Assembly (NCBI GenBank): GCA_018701055.1
Contig: JABIUH010000170.1
Location: forward strand, 1-11,568
Reading direction: 5' to 3'
Length of the DNA stretch: 11,568 nt
Origin: Woeseia sp.
GTDB taxonomy: Bacteria; Pseudomonadota; Gammaproteobacteria; Steroidobacterales; Woeseiaceae
Shown piece by piece: positions 6,635-11,568 of this stretch. Made by a program: the position numbers and the translations under genes. The notes below the pieces were generated by a model. That model had not been told where the DNA came from and searched no databases. It saw nothing but the letters and a program-made list of their open reading frames with translations. The stretch's first letter is position 1; each line of letters opens with the position of its first letter.

Positions 6635-6747
6635 AGAGAAAATATCACACATATGATCAACGGCGAGGAGGGACTAGTTAACGATTTTTAAGCTTAGTAG
6701 TACATCCGGAACAAGTAAACTCTTAGAAAACGCCTAAAAAAAATTAG

Positions 6748-7395
6748 TTAAGAATTTATGCCATATTTTTGACGATACTGAAGAATCGGATCCAAAAATT
6801 CTTCGTATTCTGGAGACTCTTCAAGTAGGTCAATCAGATCTTCCAGTTCAACGATGCTTGTGACTGGGATACGCAATGATTGCTCAAGTTCCTGAACCGC
6901 AGACCTTGAATCTGAGCCCACTTCTTGTCGATCGAGCGAAATGACTAAACCAGCGACTTCTGCGCCTGTTGCCGCGATGATGGCATGTGCTTCTTTAACC
7001 GCAGTCCCTGCGGTTATGACGTCATCGACAATAAACACTTTGCCTGCTAGCGGGGTGCCCACGATGTTGCCGCCTTCACCATGATCTTTCATTTCTTTGC
7101 GGTTGAAGGCGTAGGGCACGTCGATGTCGTGATGTTCCGCCAACGCGGCTGCGGCCAAAGTGGCGAGCGGAATGCCTTTGTAGGCGGGCCCAAACAACAT
7201 ATCGAACTTAATTTCAGACGCGGCAATAGATGATGCGTAATAGCGACCAAGCTTGGCTGCTGCGTACCCGGTCGAGAAAAGACCGGCATTGAAAAAATAC
7301 GGACTGATTCGTCCTGACTTCAGCGTAAACTCGCCAAACCGAAGTGCTTCCAGTTCGAGAGCGAGTTCGAGAAATTCCCGTTTGTAGGCGCGCAT
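6748..7395 (-). CDS. pyrE: PyrE, orotate phosphoribosyltransferase
   Basis: PyrE joins orotate to PRPP, giving OMP, in de novo pyrimidine synthesis. It has 215 residues (E. coli 213). The N-terminus RAYKREFLELAL matches the family, and TLKSGRISPYFFNAG (24-38) binds orotate. The flexible catalytic loop RKEMKDHGEGG is at 99-109 and the PRPP signature VFIVDDVITAGTA at 120-132. No missing residues are seen. The ATG has no good ribosome-binding site. Neighbourhood coaBC-dut-(X)-pyrE is conserved in Gammaproteobacteria. After the stop, a run of eight T on the minus strand lies behind only a 4-base stem, so a proper terminator is not evident. The gene is divergent from xth across 163 bases with an inverted repeat. 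Confidence 0.96.
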   Translation of the reverse strand: MRAYKREFLELALELEALRFGEFTLKSGRISPYFFNAGLFSTGYAAAKLGRYYASSIAASEIKFDMLFGPAYKGIPLATLAAAALAEHHDIDVPYAFNRKEMKDHGEGGNIVGTPLAGKVFIVDDVITAGTAVKEAHAIIAATGAEVAGLVISLDRQEVGSDSRSAVQELEQSLRIPVTSIVELEDLIDLLEESPEYEEFLDPILQYRQKYGINS

Positions 7396-7474
7396 GTTAT
7401 TGGACTTAAGTTAAGCTTCGAATAATCAATCTCGCGTCAGCTATCCAAAGCAGAACCACGAGGGTGAGGCGGTA

Positions 7475-7504
7475 GCATACAGAGATCGCCGAATTTCTGT
7501 ATGC
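7475..7504. promoter_or_regulatory. 9+9 inverted repeat in the pyrE-xth divergent region, possible operator
   Basis: GCATACAGA (7475-7483) and TCTGTATGC (7496-7504) are perfect inverted arms with a 12-base spacer. Arm centres are 21 bases apart, two helical turns, so both arms face the same side of the DNA, as expected for a dimeric regulator. It lies 80 bases before pyrE and 55 bases before xth. It is not a LexA box, because ACAG and CTGT are in the reverse order to CTGT-N8-ACAG. Function is inferred from position and symmetry. Confidence 0.5.
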
Positions 7505-7546
7505 CTTGTCTGTTTGAATTTGTAACACTACGACACTTTTTTCACT

Positions 7547-7550
7547 GGAG
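7547..7550 (+). promoter_or_regulatory. Ribosome-binding site of the TTG-initiated xth gene
   Basis: GGAG with 8 bases to the TTG at 7559-7561. It supports initiation at this rare start codon rather than at a later ATG. Confidence 0.75.
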
Positions 7551-7558
7551 ACGAACTA

Positions 7559-8341
7559 TTGTTCCGCGTAATTAGCCTCAATGCCAATGGAATTCGCGCC
7601 GCTGCGCGGAAAGGTTTTTTTGAGTGGATGGCCAAAAAAAAGCCTGACGTCGTTTGTATACAGGAGACGAAGGCACAGGAGCATCAATTAACTGATCCGT
7701 GTTTCAGCCCGAAGGGATATCACTGCTTCTATGAAGATGCAGTCAAGAAGGGCTACAGCGGAACGGCTATCTATTCGAAGATTAAGCCTAAAAAAGTCAT
7801 CAGAAGTTTCGGCATGCAGGAATTCGATGACGAGGGGCGCTATCTGGAAGTGCAGCTTGGTGGCATCAATGTCGTTTCCACCTATCTACCATCGGGTTCA
7901 TCTGGCGACATTCGGCAAGAAGCCAAGTATCGGTTTCTGGACGGGTTTATGAAACATTTGCAAAAAATCAGACGTCGTCGCTCACAGACCATACTTTGCG
8001 GCGACTGGAATATTGCGCATAAACAAATTGATATAAAAAATTGGCGCCCAAATCAGAAAAACTCTGGATTTCTGCCTGAGGAGCGAGCATGGATGGACGA
8101 AGTGTTTGACCGCGAGAAATTTGTTGACGCGTTTCGCGTCGTTAACGATGCGGCAGAACAATACACGTGGTGGTCGAATCGCGGTCGGGCATGGGACAAC
8201 AATGTCGGATGGCGCCTCGACTATCAGGTCATCACACCCGGTCTGCGAGAGCAGATCCTGCGTACCGATATCTATAAGACAGAGCGATTCTCAGATCACG
8301 CGCCACTGACGATGGATTACGATTGGGATCATGACGACTGA
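7559..8341 (+). CDS. xth: Exonuclease III / AP endonuclease of the ExoA-Xth family, Crc-syntenic
   Basis: A 260-residue endonuclease/exonuclease/phosphatase-fold protein, expected to cleave at abasic sites and remove 3' blocks in base excision repair. Catalytic residues are all there: Asn10 in SLNANG, Glu36 in IQETKA, Tyr109 in STYLPSG, Asp149 and Asn151 in GDWNIAH, and Asp246-His247 in SDHAPL. Other family blocks are GYSGTAIYS (65-73), PEERAWMD (173-180) and GWRLDYQVITPG. TTG 7559 starts the alignment and has a good ribosome-binding site. In Pseudomonas the homologue next to pyrE is Crc, a catalytically dead RNA-regulatory relative. This protein shares Crc-like segments (LPSGSSGD, KNWR, VGWRLDYQ) but keeps the active site, so I call it a nuclease. 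Its stop overlaps the ampG start by 11 bases. Confidence 0.92.
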   Translation: MFRVISLNANGIRAAARKGFFEWMAKKKPDVVCIQETKAQEHQLTDPCFSPKGYHCFYEDAVKKGYSGTAIYSKIKPKKVIRSFGMQEFDDEGRYLEVQLGGINVVSTYLPSGSSGDIRQEAKYRFLDGFMKHLQKIRRRRSQTILCGDWNIAHKQIDIKNWRPNQKNSGFLPEERAWMDEVFDREKFVDAFRVVNDAAEQYTWWSNRGRAWDNNVGWRLDYQVITPGLREQILRTDIYKTERFSDHAPLTMDYDWDHDD

Positions 8342-9596
8342 CGCGGACGCACAGACGCAACAGTCGAGGACTTTCAAAGAAGCCATTCTAAACAGGCGCA
8401 TGTTGATATGCGTGTTTACCGGATTTACGTCCGGCTTGCCGTTGTACATCTTAATTCAACTCGTACCGGCCTGGCTGCGTGTGGAAGGCGTTGGTCTAAA
8501 AGAAATTGGATTCTTTGCGCTGGTCCAGTTTCCCTACACCTGGAAATTCCTTTGGTCGCCATTCATGGATCGTTTCACGCTGCCGTTTCTCGGCCACCGT
8601 CGTGGCTGGATGCTGGTTACTCAGATCGCGTTGCTGGTCTCAATCGCGACCCTGGGGATGGTCGAGCCAAGCCTTTCAATTTGGGTGATTGCTTACCTAT
8701 CGGCAGCGCTGGCGTTCTTCAGTGCGAGTCAAGACATCGTCTTGGATGCATACCGCCGGGAACTACTGCCCGACGTAGAGCTTGGGCTCGGCAACTCAAT
8801 TCATGTTCAGGGGTATCGCCTGGCTGGCCTAATACCCGGTTCACTTGCGTTAATTTTGGCGGACTACATCTCCTGGCAGTCTGTCTTCATGGTCGTCGCA
8901 TTTTTTATGCTGGTCGGTATAGGCATGACCTTGGTTATTCGCGAAGCAATTACCAATCCCAGCCCACCGCGAACAATGCGAGAAGCCATCGTTGAGCCGT
9001 TCAACGAATTCATCGGGCGGAAGGGCATTAAATCTGCTGCTCTCGTATTGGCATTTTTGTTTCTTTACAAGCTTGGTGACAATCTTGCGACGGCGCTGCA
9101 AACACCCTTCTACATAGACGTCGGCTTCAGCCTGACGCAAATTGGCGCAATCGCTAAATTTGCATCATTAGTCGCGGTCATCGTGGGTGGGGTCGTCGGC
9201 GGTTTAGTCATGGTCAAGCTAAGCATCAACCGAGCGCTCTGGATCTTCGGCTTTGTTCAAATATTCAGTATTCTTGGCTTCGCGTTGCTTTCCGAAGTTG
9301 GAGCGAATCCCTGGGTGTTGGGAATTGCTGTGTCTCTCGAATATTTGGGGGTGGGGTTGGGTGCGGCCGCTGTGACCGCATTTATTGCCAAGAATACCAA
9401 TCCAATATTTGCGGCAACGCAAATTGCGCTGTTTACCGCCTTGGCATCAGTTCCGAGAACAATGGCGAATGCTGTTACTGGCGTTATTGTTGAACAAATC
9501 GGGTGGACACCTTTCTTCTTCTTTTGCACGGCCTGCGCCATTCCAGGAATGTTGTTGTTGTTCAAAGTCGCCCCCTGGAACGAAGAAGTGCCATGA
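8331..9596 (+). CDS. ampG: AmpG-like MFS permease (probable anhydromuropeptide transporter)
   Basis: This is an inner-membrane protein of 421 residues with about 12 hydrophobic helices. AmpG imports GlcNAc-anhydroMurNAc peptides from the periplasm for cell-wall recycling. AmpG marks visible are SGLPLYILIQLVPAWLR (34-50), WKFLWSPFMDR (71-81) and SQDIVLDAYRRELLP starting near 133; these separate it from general MFS pumps. The cytoplasmic N-terminus (1-22) is polar. The start ATG lies inside the end of xth (11-base overlap, ATG at 8331 and xth TGA at 8339-8341), and its TGA overlaps the next ATG. Substrate is inferred from family; related AmpG-like proteins without a proven muropeptide role exist, and no ampC, ampD or nagZ gene is nearby. 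Confidence 0.85.
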   Translation: MTTDADAQTQQSRTFKEAILNRRMLICVFTGFTSGLPLYILIQLVPAWLRVEGVGLKEIGFFALVQFPYTWKFLWSPFMDRFTLPFLGHRRGWMLVTQIALLVSIATLGMVEPSLSIWVIAYLSAALAFFSASQDIVLDAYRRELLPDVELGLGNSIHVQGYRLAGLIPGSLALILADYISWQSVFMVVAFFMLVGIGMTLVIREAITNPSPPRTMREAIVEPFNEFIGRKGIKSAALVLAFLFLYKLGDNLATALQTPFYIDVGFSLTQIGAIAKFASLVAVIVGGVVGGLVMVKLSINRALWIFGFVQIFSILGFALLSEVGANPWVLGIAVSLEYLGVGLGAAAVTAFIAKNTNPIFAATQIALFTALASVPRTMANAVTGVIVEQIGWTPFFFFCTACAIPGMLLLFKVAPWNEEVP

Positions 9597-9961
9597 TTAA
9601 AGACGGGCAATACCAGGAACTCATTGTTGGTCGCCTAAACGATCTCGACGATCCCGGATGTCGCGAATTTCGTATAGGAGACGGCGACTGGCCATTTAAG
9701 GGATTTGTCGTGCGTCGCGGCGAAGAAGTATTCGCGTACCAAAATTTTTGCCTACATGTGGGGCACCCCCTCAATTGGCAGCCAGATCGCTTTTTGACGC
9801 AGGACGGCAAAAAAATAGTGTGCTCGTCGCACGGGGCAATTTACGAAATTGATACAGGTATTTGTGTTGCCGGCCCTTGTCCGGGCAGAAAACTTCGTGC
9901 TGTTGGCGTCGAAGTCGTGGACGGCAATGTCGTCGTCACGGGTCCAGGCGCGCAACAATAA
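9593..9961 (+). CDS. Small Rieske [2Fe-2S] protein
   Basis: A 122-residue soluble Rieske-domain protein, probably a cytoplasmic electron carrier or ferredoxin component. Cluster ligands are Cys53-X-His55 and Cys77-X2-His80, in NFCLHVGHPLNW and IVCSSHGAIY, with 21 residues between the two pairs. The first box reads CLHVGHP rather than the common CPHxGxxL. No signal peptide or membrane helix is seen, so it is not a bc1-type Rieske subunit. ATG 9593 overlaps the ampG stop as ATGA; a longer in-frame opening inside ampG is not used. Two extra cysteines, Cys91 and Cys96, follow the second box. No oxygenase or reductase partner is in the window, so the electron acceptor is unknown. Confidence 0.88.
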   Translation: MIKDGQYQELIVGRLNDLDDPGCREFRIGDGDWPFKGFVVRRGEEVFAYQNFCLHVGHPLNWQPDRFLTQDGKKIVCSSHGAIYEIDTGICVAGPCPGRKLRAVGVEVVDGNVVVTGPGAQQ

Positions 9962-9974
9962 ACTTGCCAGCGTT

Positions 9975-10034
9975 GCCTGACTTTGACGCCGTATTGTGCC
10001 GACTGAGGCTATTTAATCACGCTGCTAGTCAGGC
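9975..10034. repeat. 8-base inverted repeat between the Rieske and DUF6763 genes
   Basis: GCCTGACT (9975-9982) and AGTCAGGC (10027-10034) are perfect inverted arms with a 44-base spacer, in the convergent gap and overlapping the DUF6763 stop codon. It might end transcripts from both sides, but the large loop and absence of a T run make this weak. Confidence 0.25.
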
Positions 10035-10264
10035 GGATTCATAAAACCAAGCGGGTCGTGATAGCCGTCCGGATAGTCGCCGCCTTCGTTGCCGGTGTAA
10101 TCGTCGCTATCCATGTCGACCGACCCGGACCAATCTTCGGGTGCAGCGACAGGCACAATCGATAGTCTCGTCCAATCGTCTAGCTCGAATTCATCAATCG
10201 TGCCGTCGAAAAACTGTAACTCGACAGTATCGGCATCCTCGTCAATGGCGACGACTTCGAACAA
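10025..10264 (-). CDS. Small acidic DUF6763-like protein, true start uncertain (probably upstream)
   Basis: Function unknown. From the TTG at 10262-10264 it reads 79 residues. The sequence is strongly acidic: FEVVAIDED, VELQFFDGTIDEFELDDW, then PEDWSGSVD and a Gly/Asp/Tyr-rich tail. This matches what I remember of DUF6763, a short cytoplasmic family of Gammaproteobacteria. Family members normally begin 15-25 residues earlier with a W-Y/F-R motif before FEVV. The same frame continues upstream to the stop at 10367-10369 and encodes ISHWYRRPHGQ just before the TTG, so the real protein probably starts upstream. No ATG, GTG or TTG exists there. ATA 10346-10348, 7 bases after GGAG (10356-10359), would give 107 residues; CTG at 10313-10315 is another option. 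Downstream of trmB, on the same strand. Confidence 0.6.
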   Translation of the reverse strand: MFEVVAIDEDADTVELQFFDGTIDEFELDDWTRLSIVPVAAPEDWSGSVDMDSDDYTGNEGGDYPDGYHDPLGFMNPPD

Positions 10265-10417
10265 TTGTCCATGCGGACGGCGATACCAGTGGCTAATAGC
10301 GGGTAACGCCGCCAGTCGTAATGCAGAAATGTGCTGGATACTGCCTATTTTCGCACTCCGAATTGCCTAGATTACATACCAGTTATAGACTTATTCTGCG
10401 GTGACGCAAGTCGCGCA

Positions 10418-11107
10418 CTATTGGCGAATAAATCGCCAATCCCAAATTCGATGGCCGCGACGCAAACCGCGTGTTTCAAACTTTGTGGTATGTCGATCAA
10501 GTGGTTGATCACCATGATGTTCGCGACGTTCGTCCAGTCGAAAATTTGCTCGGGTTAGCATGACCTCATCAATATGTTCCGCGTAATTTTCCCAATCCGT
10601 CGCAACATGAAGCGCGCCACCAATGGCTAACTTGTCCTCGGCAAGATCCAAAAACGGTGGATTTACGATGCGCCGTTTGTGGTGACGTTTTTTTGGCCAG
10701 GGGTCGGCAAACAAGAGATTAATTCGTGATAACGACGCGCTTGCGAGCTGATGCTGCATGACTTCCATTGCGTCATGAATGATGACGCGTAGATTGCCAA
10801 TATTCGCCTCCTTCGCTCTTAGAAGGCAATGACCTGCGCCGGGCTCATGAACATCAACGCCCACAAAGTCCATTTGCGGGTAATCGAGCGCCGCGGCGAC
10901 GAGCGATACGCCATTTCCGAAGCCGACCTCTAGGACACGCTCGGCCTTACGCCCAAAGATTTGGTCGAGATCTAAGATCTCCTCATTGAACTCAACGCCA
11001 AAACGACCCCATTCCTCCTGTAATGCTCGTTCCTGAGAGGGCGTAGCGCGTCCGGCGCGGCGAACGAAACTTCGAATCGTTCTTCGTTTGGGTGTTGGTT
11101 CACTCAT
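10418..11107 (-). CDS. trmB: TrmB, tRNA (guanine(46)-N(7))-methyltransferase
   Basis: TrmB uses SAM to form m7G46 in the variable loop of tRNA. It has 229 residues. The SAM site is LEVGFGNGVSL (59-69), followed by GVDVHEPGAG (83-92; many homologues have EVHxPGVG). The tRNA/catalytic block FADPWPKKRHHKRRI is at 133-147, TDWENYAE at 170-177 and TKFETRG at 208-214. The first 20 residues are basic. ATG 11105-11107 is the only suitable start but has no Shine-Dalgarno sequence. A promoter-like pair places the transcription start at the ATG itself. The gene follows ubiB on the same strand after 77 bases. Identity is secure. Confidence 0.95.
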   Translation of the reverse strand: MSEPTPKRRTIRSFVRRAGRATPSQERALQEEWGRFGVEFNEEILDLDQIFGRKAERVLEVGFGNGVSLVAAALDYPQMDFVGVDVHEPGAGHCLLRAKEANIGNLRVIIHDAMEVMQHQLASASLSRINLLFADPWPKKRHHKRRIVNPPFLDLAEDKLAIGGALHVATDWENYAEHIDEVMLTRANFRLDERREHHGDQPLDRHTTKFETRGLRRGHRIWDWRFIRQ

Positions 11108-11142
11108 ATTTTAATTGTAATCAAAACGTCACGATTTCTCAG
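11108..11142 (-). promoter_or_regulatory. Candidate promoter giving a leaderless trmB mRNA
   Basis: On the minus strand, CTGAGA (11137-11142) lies 17 bases before TACAAT (11114-11119), which matches the -10 consensus in five of six positions. Six bases then separate TACAAT from the trmB ATG, so the predicted first transcribed base is the A of the start codon. This agrees with the missing ribosome-binding site. The -35 match is only four of six, so the evidence is moderate. Confidence 0.35.
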
Positions 11143-11184
11143 CCTCGAAGAGGGCCTCCGAAATTCCAGCCAGTGACTCAACGA

Positions 11185-11568
11185 TCAGTTTTTTGGACGC
11201 CCGACGTAGGACAATACTGCGCCGGCTGCTATCAAGCTCCAGCCAACGATGACGGACATCGTTAGGGTTAGGACCAGGGTGCCGGATACAAATGCGCTCG
11301 CGCCTAGCATCAATGCAAACCGTTGTTTTTCTTGCGCGACGAGTTGGCGCTTAATTTCATCAAGTTCCGGTGCTTTGATGTCGAAGTGCAGGTTGTCTGC
11401 AGCGATTTTTTCGGCCAAATGGCTGACAATTCCCGGCAACTCGCGCGCCGCGTCGCGTATTTGTGGCAAATCTTCGCGAAGCTGGTCAAGGGCTGCCCGC
11501 GGACCCATTTGCTCACTCATCCACTGGCGCAATATAGGGTGCGCTGTCTTCCAAAGATCCAATTGCGG
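11185..11568 (-). CDS. ubiB: UbiB, ubiquinone biosynthesis atypical kinase (C-terminal 127 residues, cut by window edge)
   Basis: UbiB/ADCK-type proteins are atypical protein-kinase-like ATPases needed for ubiquinone synthesis at the inner membrane. Only the C-terminal end is here, beginning PQLDLWKTAHPILRQWM at the window edge; the kinase-like core is outside. A helical segment of about 50 residues is followed by two closely spaced membrane helices (roughly FALMLGASAFVSGTLVLTL and MSVIVGWSLIAAGAVL) and the short tail SYVGRPKN, the usual UbiB C-terminal hairpin. I recognise the family from the LWKTA-P-L-W segment and the twin helices. A TTG at 11560-11562 is just an internal codon; the frame is open to the edge. 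ubiB is upstream of trmB in the same direction. Confidence 0.82.
   Translation of the reverse strand, partial: PQLDLWKTAHPILRQWMSEQMGPRAALDQLREDLPQIRDAARELPGIVSHLAEKIAADNLHFDIKAPELDEIKRQLVAQEKQRFALMLGASAFVSGTLVLTLTMSVIVGWSLIAAGAVLSYVGRPKN

Noticed and set aside
6715..6750. Terminator of pyrE at the run of eight T (minus strand).
   Set aside because: Only a 4-base AT stem (CTAA/TTAG) precedes or encloses it, so I do not list it as a terminator.
7475..7504. LexA/SOS box in the pyrE-xth region.
   Set aside because: The order is ACAG then CTGT with too long a spacer; an SOS box needs CTGT-N8-ACAG.
11108..11200. A possible small peptide ending in LAGISEALFEAEKS read in another frame after the ubiB stop (minus strand).
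   Set aside because: No start codon and ribosome-binding site precede it, and the frame is mostly a shadow of ubiB. UbiB ends normally, so a frameshift is not needed.
11269..11279. Telomere-like TTAGGGTTAGG on the plus strand.
   Set aside because: Less than two units, inside the UbiB coding region where it encodes LTLT-like residues. Chance.
1..11568. CRISPR arrays, insertion sequences, prophage, toxin-antitoxin or defence genes.
   Set aside because: No direct-repeat series, transposase, integrase or nuclease-defence motifs were found on either strand; all space is taken by housekeeping genes.

Overview
The window is ordinary, gene-dense chromosome from a gammaproteobacterium. GC content is roughly half by eye. 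Nearly every gene is a core housekeeping gene, and no intergenic gap exceeds about 165 bases. The best clue to lineage is gene order. coaD, mutM, rpmG, rpmB, radC, coaBC, dut and pyrE occur in the same order and relative orientation as in Escherichia coli. The exonuclease III-family gene next to pyrE sits where Pseudomonas carries crc. The DUF4124 and DUF6763 genes, and a REP-like GTAG-hairpin, suggest a free-living lineage near the Chromatiales, Xanthomonadales or Woeseiales rather than an enteric. That placement is inference only.

Layout. Bases 1-699 (minus) hold the N-terminal two thirds of ftsY. rsmD (16S rRNA m2G966 methyltransferase) and coaD (last-but-one step of CoA synthesis) diverge from it as a plus-strand pair. 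coaD converges on mutM with 6 bases between the stops. On the minus strand, radC is followed by rpmB-rpmG, which has its own promoter and a strong hairpin terminator, and then by mutM. coaBC and dut run divergently from radC, so the CoA genes coaD and coaBC flank the DNA-repair and ribosomal-protein block. A convergent gap with the REP-like hairpin separates dut from a secreted DUF4124 protein (minus), and pyrE (minus) follows upstream of that.

From 7559 a plus-strand overlapping operon reads xth (exonuclease III/AP endonuclease), an AmpG-like MFS permease and a small Rieske [2Fe-2S] protein. Its junctions overlap by 11 and 4 bases, which implies translational coupling. The right end is minus strand: a small acidic DUF6763 protein with an unclear start, trmB (tRNA m7G46 methyltransferase), and the C-terminal end of ubiB (ubiquinone synthesis), cut by the window edge.

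I see no mobile element, CRISPR array, rRNA or tRNA gene, or defence system, and nothing I would call a new system. The observations worth checking are small: a 9+9 inverted repeat with 21-base periodicity between pyrE and xth, a 17-base palindrome between radC and coaBC, the Crc-syntenic but catalytically intact nuclease, the tightly fused xth-ampG-Rieske unit, the DUF6763 gene whose conserved N-terminus lacks a standard start codon, a possibly leaderless trmB, and DUF4124 in the usual slmA position.
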